NCBI GenBank assembly: GCA_028287235.1
Contig: JAQBQB010000014.1
Location: 1-64,000, forward strand
Direction: 5' to 3'
Source: Gemmatimonadota bacterium
GTDB taxonomy: Bacteria; Gemmatimonadota; Gemmatimonadetes; Gemmatimonadales; Gemmatimonadaceae
DNA length: 64,000 nt
A program made the position numbers and the translations under genes. Below are positions 34,004 to 42,992 of this stretch, one piece after another (position 1 is the first letter of the stretch; each line of letters opens with the position of its first letter). Under the pieces are notes generated by a model, which had not been told where the DNA came from, did no database searches, and saw only the letters and a program-made list of their open reading frames with translations.

Positions 34004-34498
34004 ATGGCAGACGATGAGCTTCAGCGGTTCGAAGCGATGTTGGGCGCGATCTCCAAGATCACGTCCGGCAATGAGGAAGTGAGCGACCAACTGGCCGGAG
34101 CGCGCTGCCCCAAGTGCAACGCATCCAGCTTCGTCAAGATATCCGAGTTGCACGAGGAAGCACTTCGCGGCGCCGAGGAACAGAGCGGTGAGAGTGCTGC
34201 CGTCCGCGCGGGCGGCATCACCGATCGGCAAATCCTCGCGAAATTCAGTCCTCCGCAACGCCGGTCGCCGGTGGGAGGCGCGCTCCTCGTTGGCGCCGCA
34301 TTCGCGGTCGTCGCGGTTCTTCTCTACCGGCGGTTCGGCGCCACCGGAGGCCAGCTTGGCGCTGTGGCGGCGATCGTTGCCGCGGCGGTGATGCTCATGA
34401 CGAGAGCGCGCCGGTTCAGCGACGAATATTACGCGCGCCGCCAACGGTGGAACAAGCTGTACATGTGCCGGAGCTGTGGCCAACTTGTCGCACAATGA
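34004..34498 (+). CDS. Membrane protein with split zinc-ribbon cysteines
   Basis: A 164-residue protein. An N-terminal ARCPKCNASSFVKI knuckle (CxxC at ~34-37) is matched by a C-terminal YMCRSCGQLVAQ (CxxC), so a zinc ribbon could close across the molecule. Between them lie two helices (GALLVGAAFAVVAVLLY and QLGAVAAIVAAAVMLMT). Both knuckles would be cytoplasmic if the helices form a hairpin. Unrecognised family. It is 10 bp before the M20 peptidase gene. Confidence 0.72.
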   Translation: MADDELQRFEAMLGAISKITSGNEEVSDQLAGARCPKCNASSFVKISELHEEALRGAEEQSGESAAVRAGGITDRQILAKFSPPQRRSPVGGALLVGAAFAVVAVLLYRRFGATGGQLGAVAAIVAAAVMLMTRARRFSDEYYARRQRWNKLYMCRSCGQLVAQ

Positions 34499-34508
34499 GG
34501 AGTGTTGA

Positions 34509-35912
34509 ATGCTGAAACGCTTATTGCTCTGCATCGTCGGTGGCGCGGCCGCGGCCCAAGCCCAGAACGCCGGTCTCCCGCCGCAGCGCGACCGCGAGCT
34601 CGCGCGCGCCATCTACAAGGAGATGGTCGAGGTCAACTCGGGCTACACGACGGGTGCGACCACCCCGGTGGCCCAGGCCGCCGCGCGGCGCTTGAGAGCC
34701 GCCGGCTTTCCCGAGGCGGACATCTTCGTGGGCGGCGCAACGCCCCGCAAAGCCAACCTCGTGGTTCGCTATCACGGCACGGGCCGCCACCGTCCCATTC
34801 TTCTTCTCGCGCACACCGACGTCGTGGAGGCGAAGCGCGAAGACTGGACCATGGACCCGTTCACGCTCACCGAGAAGGACGGCTACTTCTACGGGCGCGG
34901 CACGGGCGACGACAAGTCGCAGGCAGCGGTGTGGATCGCGAATCTGATCCGCTACAAGCGCGAAGGGTGGGTGCCCGATCGCGACATCATTGTTGCGCTC
35001 ACGGCCGACGAGGAAGGCGGCGGCCCGTACAACGGCGTGGAGTGGCTGCTCAAGAACAAGCGGCAGTTGATCGACGCCGACTTCGCCCTGAACGAAGGCG
35101 GCTGGGGTGAATCGCTGAACGGCACGCGGCTCTCGAACGACGTGCAGGTGAGCGAGAAGTACGTGATCAACTACCGGCTGGAGGTTCACAACAAAGGCGG
35201 GCACAGCTCGCTGCCCGTGGCGGACAACGCCATCTATCATCTCGCCGGCGGGCTCGATCGACTGTCGAAGTTCGGTTTCCCGCTCGAGACGAACGAAGTC
35301 ACGCGCGCCTACTTCCGCGCGATGTCGAACATCGAGAAGGGCGCCGTGAGCGCCGACCTCGCGGCGGTGGCGAGCGGCGACACCGCGGCCATGCGGCGAG
35401 TCGCGAGCGGCTCGACGTCGTGGAACGCCACGCTTCGCACGACGTGCGTCGCGACCCAGCTCGAGGGAGGGCACGCGAAGAACGCACTGCCGCAGCTCGC
35501 GGCCGCCACCGTCAACTGCCGGGTGCTGCCAGAGGACTCGATCGGCTACGTGACGTCGACGCTCCGGCGCGTGATCGCCGACACCGCGGTGTCCGTGATC
35601 GTCGACGGCACGCCGCACAACGCGCCGGCGTCTCCCATGCGCGACGACCTGATGAGCGCCATCCGCGCCGCGACGACTGCGCTCTGGCCCGGTGTGCCGG
35701 CGGTTCCAATGATGGTGATGGGCGCGACCGACGGATTGTATTTGCGTGCGGCCGGCATTCCGACGTACGGCATCCAGGGATTTTTCTACGATCGAGACGA
35801 CATTCGCTTTCACGGCCGCGATGAGCGGCTCAAGGTGCAGTCGTTCTACGAGGGGCAGACGTTCCTGTACGAGCTGGTGAAGCGGCTCGCGGGCGCGCCG
35901 GCGGCACATTAA
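34509..35912 (+). CDS. Secreted M20-family metallopeptidase
   Basis: A 467-residue zinc peptidase. A short signal (LKRLLLCIVGGAAAAQAQ) directs export. The di-zinc site is intact: ILLLAHTDVVEAKREDW (His), YGRGTGDDKSQAAVW (bridging Asp), ALTADEEGGGPYNG (catalytic Glu and ligand). The lid/dimerisation domain contains EVHNKGGHSSLPVADNAIYH, and ATDGLYLRAAGIPTYGI then DIRFHGRDERLKVQSFYEG close the site with the last His. M20 enzymes cleave di- and short peptides or acyl-amino acids. It follows the zinc-ribbon gene closely and precedes the 35923 gene by 10 bp. Confidence 0.92.
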   Translation: MLKRLLLCIVGGAAAAQAQNAGLPPQRDRELARAIYKEMVEVNSGYTTGATTPVAQAAARRLRAAGFPEADIFVGGATPRKANLVVRYHGTGRHRPILLLAHTDVVEAKREDWTMDPFTLTEKDGYFYGRGTGDDKSQAAVWIANLIRYKREGWVPDRDIIVALTADEEGGGPYNGVEWLLKNKRQLIDADFALNEGGWGESLNGTRLSNDVQVSEKYVINYRLEVHNKGGHSSLPVADNAIYHLAGGLDRLSKFGFPLETNEVTRAYFRAMSNIEKGAVSADLAAVASGDTAAMRRVASGSTSWNATLRTTCVATQLEGGHAKNALPQLAAATVNCRVLPEDSIGYVTSTLRRVIADTAVSVIVDGTPHNAPASPMRDDLMSAIRAATTALWPGVPAVPMMVMGATDGLYLRAAGIPTYGIQGFFYDRDDIRFHGRDERLKVQSFYEGQTFLYELVKRLAGAPAAH

Positions 35913-35922
35913 CCAGGAAACG

Positions 35923-36726
35923 ATGACCACGACCGAAGGAACGCACATTCGCTTCGAAGCAGATGTCCTGCGTACGGCGTTGCTGCTCGGCCTCGTTCGC
36001 GAACACGAGGTGATCGCCTGGGCCGACGCGCTGCTCGGCACCGAGCCCGATCCGTATGCGCATCTCGCCGAAGTCGCGTTGGCGCGTCCGGAGCTGACGA
36101 CAGTCAGAGAGGCCCTGCGCCCGCTGGCGGAGCCGAACGACCCGGCCGCGGTCGGCAAGGCGTTGCTCGCGTTCATCGCAAGCGACCCCGCCGCAACGCG
36201 GCTCGCCGTGCGCGATCGTCTTCGCGTGCTGTCGCAGCTTCGGCGCGAGGCGGAGCTCCCCGCCTCGGTGAGCGACGACATCGAGCTCCTCGCGGACCGG
36301 TCCATGCTCGCCGCCGCCGGTGTGTCGTCGGAACGGGCGGTCTCGGAGACCGAGCTCGCGACGTGGCTCGCCTCCGCGCGGTCGCCGGGGTACTACCGCA
36401 TTGCGCTCGAGCGCGACGACGAATGTGCGGCGCTCCTCGGCGCGCTTTCGCGCACGCTCGTGCGCGAGCGACGTTGGGAATCGGCGGAGAAGTCCGCCGG
36501 TGGACGCGCGTGGGTCGTGCGTGCCACCGACGAGGGCGGCACGACCCTGATGCTCAACGATGCGCTGTGGCAGATCGCGATTCGCGAGTTCTCGCCGCTG
36601 CCGGTGGCTAGCCGAGTGCCGTACTCGCGTGTGCCGAGCGGCGCGGTGATGGTGCTCGACGAAAGCACGGCCGAGCCCATGGGCGCGGCCGATGCATCGG
36701 ATTGCTTGGCGAGCGTGCAATCGTGA
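35923..36726 (+). CDS. Hypothetical protein coupled to an APH-like kinase
   Basis: A 267-residue cytoplasmic protein. The N-terminal ~120 residues are helical (LRTALLLGLVREHEVIAWAD; VALARPELTTVREALRPLAE); the C-terminal half has GYYRIALERDDECAALLGAL and TLMLNDALWQIAIREFSPLP. I do not recognise a family. Its stop overlaps the GTG start of the phosphotransferase-like gene (GTGA), so both are made together. A role in the same process as the kinase is inferred. Confidence 0.65.
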   Translation: MTTTEGTHIRFEADVLRTALLLGLVREHEVIAWADALLGTEPDPYAHLAEVALARPELTTVREALRPLAEPNDPAAVGKALLAFIASDPAATRLAVRDRLRVLSQLRREAELPASVSDDIELLADRSMLAAAGVSSERAVSETELATWLASARSPGYYRIALERDDECAALLGALSRTLVRERRWESAEKSAGGRAWVVRATDEGGTTLMLNDALWQIAIREFSPLPVASRVPYSRVPSGAVMVLDESTAEPMGAADASDCLASVQS

Positions 36727-37664
36727 ACCTCGAGGCCTGCTTGCCCGCGGACCTCCGGGCCCGCTCCACGGCGATCACGAAGATCGCCGCTGGGCTCTCC
36801 GGCGCCGGAGTTTATCGCGTCGAGGCCGACGGCGAGGTCTTCGTCCTCAAGATCACGGCGGAGGACGAATTGCTCGCGACGTGGCGGCGGAAGCGCGACA
36901 TCCAGCAGTTCGCCGCCGCCGCGGGCCTCGCGCCTCGTGTCGTCCACGTGGATGAGTCGCGTCGCGCGGTGTTGAGCGCGTTCGTCGCCGACCAGTCATT
37001 CATGGCGCAGTACGGCAATCCCGCAACGCACGGCGCGGCGCTCACGCTGCTCGGCCGAACGATACGCCGCGCACACGACCTGCCGCTGCCGCTCGATACC
37101 GATAGGGCGGATCCGAGGGAGCACCTCACGCGCGTCTGGTCGGGACCGGGGTCGACGATCCCGCGCCCGTCGTTCGCCGCCGATGCCGTCGCGCGCGCCT
37201 TGGCCGAGGAGGTGCCGGCGTGCGATCGCGCGTTGGTCTTGAGCCACAACGACGTGAACCCGTCGAATCTCGTGTACGACGGCGAGCATCTGCTGCTGCT
37301 CGACTGGGACACCGCCGGGGCGAACCATCCGTGGTACGATCTCGCGGCGATCTCGGTCTTCCTGCGCATGGACGAGGGTACCTGCCAGCGGCTCCTCTCG
37401 GCATATGAGGGGAGTCCGGTGGAGACGCTGCCGCCGCTATTCGCCTACGACCGGCGTCTCGTGGCGGTCCTGTGCGGTGCCGCGTTCCTGGGAGTGGCGC
37501 AGCAGTTCGGGCACACCGGCGCGACGGGCAGCGAAACGCTCGCGGAGACCTTGTCGCTTCGCGACTTCTATCAGCAGTTGCGAGCCGGCGCGCTGAGCGT
37601 CGGAACGGCGGAAGGGCAGTGGTCGTTCGGGCTTTCGCTCATCAAGGAGAGCTTCGCGATGTGA
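36723..37664 (+). CDS. Aminoglycoside phosphotransferase-fold (APH/choline-kinase-like) protein
   Basis: A 313-residue kinase-like enzyme from GTG 36723. The N-lobe reads ITKIAAGLSGAGVYRVEADG then EVFVLKITAE (Lys in VLKI); the catalytic loop is LVLSHNDVNPSNLVYDGEHL (HND and Asn) and the metal aspartate lies in LLLLDWDTAGANHPWYDLAA. This matches APH/choline/ethanolamine kinase-type proteins; thiamine kinase-like members look the same. The substrate is unknown, so antibiotic resistance should not be assumed. Coupled to the preceding gene. Confidence 0.85.
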   Translation: MNLEACLPADLRARSTAITKIAAGLSGAGVYRVEADGEVFVLKITAEDELLATWRRKRDIQQFAAAAGLAPRVVHVDESRRAVLSAFVADQSFMAQYGNPATHGAALTLLGRTIRRAHDLPLPLDTDRADPREHLTRVWSGPGSTIPRPSFAADAVARALAEEVPACDRALVLSHNDVNPSNLVYDGEHLLLLDWDTAGANHPWYDLAAISVFLRMDEGTCQRLLSAYEGSPVETLPPLFAYDRRLVAVLCGAAFLGVAQQFGHTGATGSETLAETLSLRDFYQQLRAGALSVGTAEGQWSFGLSLIKESFAM

Positions 37665-37693
37665 TGCGGCGTGGCGTCGGCGGCGGCGGCGGC

Positions 37694-40171
37694 CTACTCC
37701 GCGCGCAACGCCTCCGCCGGATCCACTCGCGCCGCCCGCCGTGCGGGAATCCACGTCGCCACCGACGCCACGACCAACACCGCCGCCATCGCGCCGCCCA
37801 TTGCCGTTGCGTCCATCGCCTGCACCTCGAACGTCACGCTCTCGAGCAGCGTCGCAAACAAGAGGAACACCCCAAGCCCCGCGACCGCGCCGCCCACGAT
37901 GATCAGCTCGCCCTGCGTCAGGATCATCCGCGCCGCACCGGCAGGCGTGAGGCCGAGCGCGATGCGAATGCCGATCTCGCGCGTGCGCAGACTCACCGCG
38001 TAGGCGATCACGCCGTACAATCCGACTACGCCCAGAAGCAACGTCGCCACGGCGCCGGCGGTGAGCAGCATCAGCACGAACGTCGTGCGCGAGCGCGCGT
38101 CGGTCACGATCTGCTCCATCGTCGCGGCGCGATAGAACGGAAGGTTCGGGTCCAGCGCGTGAAGCTCGTGCGCCAGTGTCGATGCAATTCCCGGCGCGGG
38201 CGCCCGGGTCCGCACGACGAACGCCATGTCGCGCGCCGTGGTGAACGCGCCGCCGGTGGTGTCGCCATTTGCTTCCTCGGGGAAGTAGACGCCGGGCACC
38301 GGTGACCGCGTCAGCGTCGAATCGCGAATGTCGTCCACGACGCCCACGATGGTGAACCATGGGCCGCTCGCCGTCGGGCGAAGACGCTTGCCCACGCCCG
38401 ACCGCCCCGTCGCGTCGTGCCAGAAATGCTCGACGAATCCTCGGCTCGCCACGGCCTCGAGCGCGCCGCGGCGTACGTTCGCGTCGTCGAACGATCGCCC
38501 CGCCAGCACCGGAATCCGCATCGTGTCGAAGTAGCCGCGCGTGGCGGTCGTGGCCTGATAGACAGGCGGCAACTTGTTCGTCGCGCTCGTTCCATCGTCG
38601 GCCCAGATCAGCACCTGATACGCGAATCCTTCAACCTCGAGCGGTAGCTTGGCCGTGGCGGCCACGGAGACGACACCGGGAATCTGCCGCATCCGCTCGA
38701 TGGCGTCTCCATAGAAGCGCGCGGCGTCCTCGCGCCGCTTGTACGATCCCGGTGGGAGAAACGTCCAGAAGGTAAAGAGGTTCGACGCGTCGAACCCCGG
38801 CTGTACCGCGCGCAGCTTGACCACGCTTCGCGCGAGGACTCCGGACCCCGCGAGCAGAACCAGCGACAGTGCCACTTCGATGCCGACGAACGCGGCCCGC
38901 ATGCGCTGCGACGTTCGTCCCGCCGTTCCAGTCCGGCCGGCGTCGCGCAGTAGGCGCATCGCGTCTCGCGACCGCACGCGCGTCGCCGCGATCGCGACGC
39001 TCACCGCCGCGAACAGCGCCGACAGCGCAATCGCGCTGAGCGCGAGCGACGTGTCGACGTGCACTTCGGCCAGGCGCGGAATGTCCAGCGGACCGGCGAC
39101 GACGAGCACGCGAAGCGCCGCCGCGGCGACGACCAACCCGAGCGCACCGCCAATCGCTGAAACGATCGCGGTCTCAGCGAAGAGGCTCGCTGCCATCTCC
39201 CACTGCGACGCGCCAAATGCCGAACGTACCGCGAGCTCGCGCTGTCGCGACTCGAGGCGAACGAGCAGCAGCGATGCCACGTTGCTGAACGCCACGGCGA
39301 GGAGCACCACGACCGTGGCGGCGATCAACCAGAGCACGCGGTCGAAGCTGCCGATGACGTCGTCGCGCATAGGGTGGATCACCGGCGCGAGCTGCGTCTG
39401 TGCGAGCGTCTGAGTCGTCGACACGCCCGGCCGCGCCTCCGGAAACCGCTCGGCCACCCTCGTAAGGAGCTGTGCGAGCTCGCGCTGCGCCATCTCGGGG
39501 GTCACGCCCGGGCGGAGCAGCGCGACGCCGGCGTAGGCGAACCCTCCGACGTAGCCGCCTGGCGACGGATCGAGGGGCAGCCACACCGGCGTGCTCGATT
39601 CGGGGTACGTGAACGCCTCGGGCATCACGCCAACGATGCGCCTCGGCGCGCCGTCGATGTCGATGCGTTGGTCGAGCACGCGCGCATCGCCGTTGAAACG
39701 GGTATGCCAGAGCCGCTCGCTGATCACCGCCACCCGTTCCGCGCCGGGCTTCTCGTCCGACTCGAGGAGCACGCGGCCAACGAGCGGCCGCGCACCGAGT
39801 GTGCTGAACATCGACGCCGTCATGTAGCCGACGTGGCCGCGCTCCGCGGGCAGATTGGGCGTGTGATACGACAGCGTGGCGGCGAGCGAGATGCTCACGC
39901 CCAACTGCTCGAACGACTTCGCGCTCTCGCGGTACACAGCGTAGGTGCCGAGCGCCTGCTTCACTCTGGGAAGGCCGAGCCCGGGCATCGTGTGCCAGAG
40001 GCCCACGAGCCGGTCGGAGTTGGGGTAGGGAAGGGGCCGCAGGAGGACAGCGTTCACTACGCTGAATACCGCGCACCCGGCGCCGACGCCGAGGGCGATG
40101 GTGGCAATCGTGGCGACGGCGAAACCGCGTGCGCGCGTCAACGACCGCGCTGCGTAGCGAAAGGGACTCAT
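37694..40171 (-). CDS. ADOP-type ABC transporter permease (MacB/FtsX-like, duplicated)
   Basis: An 825-residue permease with the duplicated FtsX-MacB-PCD architecture of ADOP proteins. It begins MSPFRYAARSLTRARGFAVA, then helix IATIALGVGAGCAVFSVVNA, periplasmic domain 1, helices near 275-400 (LWLIAATVVVLLAVAFSNVA; LFAETAIVSAIGGALGLVVA), a second periplasmic domain, and the final triad (FVLMLLTAGAVATLLLGVVG; YAVSLRTREIGIRIALGLTP; ending RVDPAEALRAE). No ATPase gene is adjacent, as is usual for this family. ADOP permeases are linked to efflux or mechanotransmission by analogy with MacB. The ATG 40171 is chosen by family N-terminus; in-frame sequence to 40249 is not conserved. Confidence 0.92.
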   Translation of the reverse strand: MSPFRYAARSLTRARGFAVATIATIALGVGAGCAVFSVVNAVLLRPLPYPNSDRLVGLWHTMPGLGLPRVKQALGTYAVYRESAKSFEQLGVSISLAATLSYHTPNLPAERGHVGYMTASMFSTLGARPLVGRVLLESDEKPGAERVAVISERLWHTRFNGDARVLDQRIDIDGAPRRIVGVMPEAFTYPESSTPVWLPLDPSPGGYVGGFAYAGVALLRPGVTPEMAQRELAQLLTRVAERFPEARPGVSTTQTLAQTQLAPVIHPMRDDVIGSFDRVLWLIAATVVVLLAVAFSNVASLLLVRLESRQRELAVRSAFGASQWEMAASLFAETAIVSAIGGALGLVVAAAALRVLVVAGPLDIPRLAEVHVDTSLALSAIALSALFAAVSVAIAATRVRSRDAMRLLRDAGRTGTAGRTSQRMRAAFVGIEVALSLVLLAGSGVLARSVVKLRAVQPGFDASNLFTFWTFLPPGSYKRREDAARFYGDAIERMRQIPGVVSVAATAKLPLEVEGFAYQVLIWADDGTSATNKLPPVYQATTATRGYFDTMRIPVLAGRSFDDANVRRGALEAVASRGFVEHFWHDATGRSGVGKRLRPTASGPWFTIVGVVDDIRDSTLTRSPVPGVYFPEEANGDTTGGAFTTARDMAFVVRTRAPAPGIASTLAHELHALDPNLPFYRAATMEQIVTDARSRTTFVLMLLTAGAVATLLLGVVGLYGVIAYAVSLRTREIGIRIALGLTPAGAARMILTQGELIIVGGAVAGLGVFLLFATLLESVTFEVQAMDATAMGGAMAAVLVVASVATWIPARRAARVDPAEALRAE

Positions 40172-40369
40172 GCCGGTGGCTCCGGGGCGGCGGATAGCGA
40201 CAAAGTACCGCTTCGCACGGTCGATGTTCCATGGTCCGGGTGGCCGCACGCGCTGGCGGCGGTGTCGAAGTAGGTCGTCTGACTATGGAGTCTCATCCCG
40301 CGGCCTCTTCGCCTTGCGAGTGGGCCGCGGGATTCTCTTGTCGCGCCGCGGAACACCGTTTGCACGAAC

Positions 40370-40523
40370 TTGCACGGGCACGCGCGGACACGACACGGTG
40401 CTCCTAACCTGGTGAGAATTCCAATCGCCACCAGTCCGGCGAGGCGTGGGGACCGAGAAAATTCACGGTTCGGTGCGCAACGTGGCACCGTGTCCGTGCA
40501 GTGTCCGTGCCGTGTCCGTGCAA
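40370..40523. repeat. Inverted array of a 10-bp iteron-like motif in a divergent promoter
   Basis: Three exact copies of GTGTCCGTGC start at 40490, 40501 and 40512 (11-bp period). Two near copies in the opposite orientation lie at 40372-40381 (GCACGGGCAC) and 40382-40391 (GCGCGGACAC), followed by a shared CACGGTG/CACCGTG edge. The two arms could also pair as an imperfect ~30-bp stem. They sit in the 435-bp gap (40172-40606) between divergent genes; nothing else is recognisable there. The helical-period spacing suggests protein binding sites; this is inference. Confidence 0.5.
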
Positions 40524-40606
40524 TCCGTGCCGACGCTGTGCAGCCCTCATTCTCTCGAGCGACGGACCTAGCGGAAAGAACGGAACGGGCAGGACTGCCA
40601 CCTGAC

Positions 40607-41113
40607 ATGCCCCCCACGATCATCTACAAACACGCAAGCAACTGGGTCGATCGCGGCGAGGCACCAAACGCCACGCTCCGCCGCGTGCTCGCCCACTTCT
40701 TCGAGCGGCGCGACCCCAGTGACCATCCCTGGCTCGATGAGCACGTCCTGATCGTGCTCGGCATGGTAGCCGCCGATGCCACCGAAATTCACATCGCGGG
40801 CTATCTACGCAGCGTGGTTCGGGAGGTTGGATTCCCGACGCGAGAGCCTCTCGACGCGCGTTCGACCGCCATCTCGCTCTGGCACATCGCCAAGGCCGCG
40901 TTCGTGCGAGACTTCGCCGAGCGCGTGCTGCAGGGCGAAGTGCCTGTGAACGAGCCAACGTCCGACTCCCTGAATCACTGGATTGCGGGCCGGCTGCTTT
41001 CGCCCGAGGAGCTCGCGCGATATGAGGACGAGGCCCCGTCTACGCCGCGCTCGCCACCGGCACCGGACCAGCCGGGACCAGCGTCCGGCTCACGAGATCC
41101 ACGCGCAGGTTGA
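40607..41113 (+). CDS. Hypothetical cytoplasmic protein, 168 aa
   Basis: From ATG 40607 the protein reads MPPTIIYKHASNWVDRGEAP, NATLRRVLAHFFERRDPSDH, HIAGYLRSVVREVGFPTREP and SLWHIAKAAFVRDFAERVLQ, mostly helical, with a proline-rich end. No family is recognised. The final ~74 bp overlap the 3' end of the antisense aspartyl-protease-like gene, so the last 25 residues may be read-through. Upstream is the inverted iteron-like array, which may control it. Confidence 0.5.
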   Translation: MPPTIIYKHASNWVDRGEAPNATLRRVLAHFFERRDPSDHPWLDEHVLIVLGMVAADATEIHIAGYLRSVVREVGFPTREPLDARSTAISLWHIAKAAFVRDFAERVLQGEVPVNEPTSDSLNHWIAGRLLSPEELARYEDEAPSTPRSPPAPDQPGPASGSRDPRAG

Positions 41114-41423
41114 GCCCCTCGAGCGCGCGCGCCCCGAGCAGCGTCATGTCGCCCTCGTCCGCGAACACCACGATGTCGGGCGCCGACGTTCCGCCGGCAT
41201 AGACGTTGGCGAAGCCGACGGAGCGTTCGAGGACGCGGCCATCTGCGGTCGCAAAGCGCGCCACTCGCTTCGGTTCGATGGCGATCGACTCGAGCACCGC
41301 CCGAGGGATCCACGTGTACTCGCTCCCGGTGTCGACCATGACCCCGCTGAGCCCTCGGAGCTCGCCCGGCCGTACCGGATTCTCGATGGAGACCGTCGTG
41401 CGAAAGATTCCCATCTCGGACAT
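41040..41423 (-). CDS. Retropepsin-like aspartyl protease family protein
   Basis: A 127-residue protein: FRTTVSIENPVRPGELRGLS, then VMVDTGSEYTWIPRAVLESI with the DTG(S) active-site triad, and DMTLLGARALEGLNLRVDLV at the end. This is the bacterial single-domain retropepsin-like type (about 120 residues, dimer needed for activity). No signal peptide, so cytoplasmic. GGAGG precedes ATG 41423 on the minus strand. Substrate unknown. Confidence 0.82.
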   Translation of the reverse strand: MSEMGIFRTTVSIENPVRPGELRGLSGVMVDTGSEYTWIPRAVLESIAIEPKRVARFATADGRVLERSVGFANVYAGGTSAPDIVVFADEGDMTLLGARALEGLNLRVDLVSRTLVPAGPVPVASAA

Positions 41424-41542
41424 GATTGCCTCCTGTCTCGATCACCTCGCCATCTCGCCCTTTCCACCGCAACCATAAGTCTACTCCAATTCTACTTCTC
41501 GCTACGAAGTCTCACTGGGCACCTCGAGTCTGTTACTTCCGC

Positions 41543-41661
41543 ACCCTGCGCGTGCGCGTACGCGAGCGCGTCGGCACCGACGTCGCGATCGTGATCGCTT
41601 CGTCGAGCGGAAGCTGCGGCTCGCGGTCCATGCGCTCGCTGGTCGGGGGCGGAACTGCTAC
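41543..41661 (-). pseudogene. Ser/Thr protein kinase relic
   Basis: The minus strand reads TSERMDREPQLPLDEAITIA in one frame and, after a one-base loss near 41578, ADALAYAHAQG in another. Together these match the kinase segment LDREHLLPIDDAMRIAREVADALEYAHRLG (split here as LPIDDAMRIAREV and ADALEYAHRLG) of the intact kinase at 12876. The HRDIKPEN loop that should follow is absent. It is a ~120-bp remnant. The rest of the 303-bp gap 41424-41726 shows no other recognisable gene. Confidence 0.6.
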
Positions 41662-41726
41662 CTCGGGAAGGGGGAGAAGGTACGTCGCCGCCGTGGCAGC
41701 GGCTATCCGTCGCTAACTTTTTTGCC

Positions 41727-42968
41727 ATGGCTCGCCTGCGCGCGCATTCCGTTTTGTTCACGCTGCTGCTCGCGTCGCTCGTGACGCTTGCGTCGTTCGC
41801 GACGGACATGGGCCTGCCCGTGCTCGCCTCCACGGCAGAATCCCTCGGGGTCTCGCCGGGACGCGCCGCGCTGACACTCGGCGTCTTCATGGCGGGCTTC
41901 GCGCTCGGCCCGCTGCTCTTCGGGCCGCTGTCCGACGGCATCGGACGGCGGCCGGTGCTGCTCGTCGGAACGTCGATGTTCGCGTTGTTCGGCGCGCTCG
42001 GCGCGTTCGCCCATTCGCTGAATGCCTTGCTCGCGTGGCGCTTCCTCATGGGTGCCGGCGCCGGCGCGTGCCAGGTGACGGTCCTCGCGATGGTGCGCGA
42101 TCTCTTCATCGGCGACGAGGCGCGGGTGAAGCAGTCGTACGTCAACCTCGCGGCCGGCGTGGCGCCGGTGATCGCACCCACCATCGGCGTGGCGGTCGCG
42201 ACGCTCGGCGGCTGGCGCGCAATTTACGCGGCGCTGGCGCTGGGCGGCGTGATTCTCGTCGCGGTCGTGGCGCTTTGGCTGGCCGAGTCGGCGCCTCGTC
42301 GCGCGCCGCATACGATCCGGACCGCGATGCAGAGCTACCTGCACGTCCTGCGCAATCGGGTGACGCTCGCCTACATCGCCATGATCGCGCTGAACTTCGG
42401 TTGCCTCTTCGCCTACGTGTCCGGCTCGTCGCTCGTGCTGATCGGACAGCTCGGCGTGTCGCGACGACTGTATGGGTTGCTCTTCGCGACGACCTCCGTG
42501 GGACTGATGCTTGGCGCACTGGCGAGCGCCCGGCTCGCCCGGCGTGGCGTATCGCATCAAACGCTCATCGGCTGGGGAATGGCGGCGATCGGCGGCGCCT
42601 CGTTCGCACTGCTCGCGCTGACCTTGGCGGGCCGTATCACCGCGGCGTCGCTGGTGTCGCTCGCGTTCGTCGGATTCGTCGGTCAAGGTGTCGTTCGGCC
42701 GAACGCCGTCCAGCGCGCGCTGGAGCCGATGGCCCGCGTCGCCGGCGTAGCGAGCGCCGTGATGAGCGGCATCCAGATGCTCGCCGGTGCGGCGGCGAGC
42801 GCCTTGGTGGCGGCGCTCATCGACCAGCGATCGGCGATCGCGGTCACCGGCAGCATGGCCGTCACGTCGGCGGCGTCGATCGGGATCTATCTGTTGATCG
42901 TTCTCCGATCGGAGCGGCTGGCGGCGTCTCCGCGCATCGATGTCACGACCAACGCGGAGCGGATGTGA
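41727..42968 (+). CDS. MFS transporter, Bcr/CflA drug-resistance type
   Basis: A 413-residue 12-helix transporter. The opening SVLFTLLLASLVTLASFATD then MGLPVLASTAESLGVSPGRA, and PLLFGPLSDGIGRRPVLLVG (the MFS motif A), are typical of the Bcr/CflA subfamily, which exports bicyclomycin, chloramphenicol or sulfonamides in some hosts. Motif C-like GAGAGACQVTVLAMVRDLF and VAPVIAPTIGVAVATLGGWR follow. Substrate cannot be inferred. A strong hairpin follows the gene at 42993. Confidence 0.9.
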   Translation: MARLRAHSVLFTLLLASLVTLASFATDMGLPVLASTAESLGVSPGRAALTLGVFMAGFALGPLLFGPLSDGIGRRPVLLVGTSMFALFGALGAFAHSLNALLAWRFLMGAGAGACQVTVLAMVRDLFIGDEARVKQSYVNLAAGVAPVIAPTIGVAVATLGGWRAIYAALALGGVILVAVVALWLAESAPRRAPHTIRTAMQSYLHVLRNRVTLAYIAMIALNFGCLFAYVSGSSLVLIGQLGVSRRLYGLLFATTSVGLMLGALASARLARRGVSHQTLIGWGMAAIGGASFALLALTLAGRITAASLVSLAFVGFVGQGVVRPNAVQRALEPMARVAGVASAVMSGIQMLAGAAASALVAALIDQRSAIAVTGSMAVTSAASIGIYLLIVLRSERLAASPRIDVTTNAERM

Positions 42969-42992
42969 GGCCGCCAGGCGCATTATTGATTT

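Noticed and set aside
34521-36305. A 594-codon minus-strand frame opposite the M20 peptidase
   Set aside because: No family resemblance, Arg-rich, and the plus strand has intact catalytic motifs.
36723-37664. APH-like gene as an aminoglycoside-resistance determinant
   Set aside because: The fold is shared by choline, thiamine and homoserine kinases; nothing in the sequence points to an aminoglycoside.
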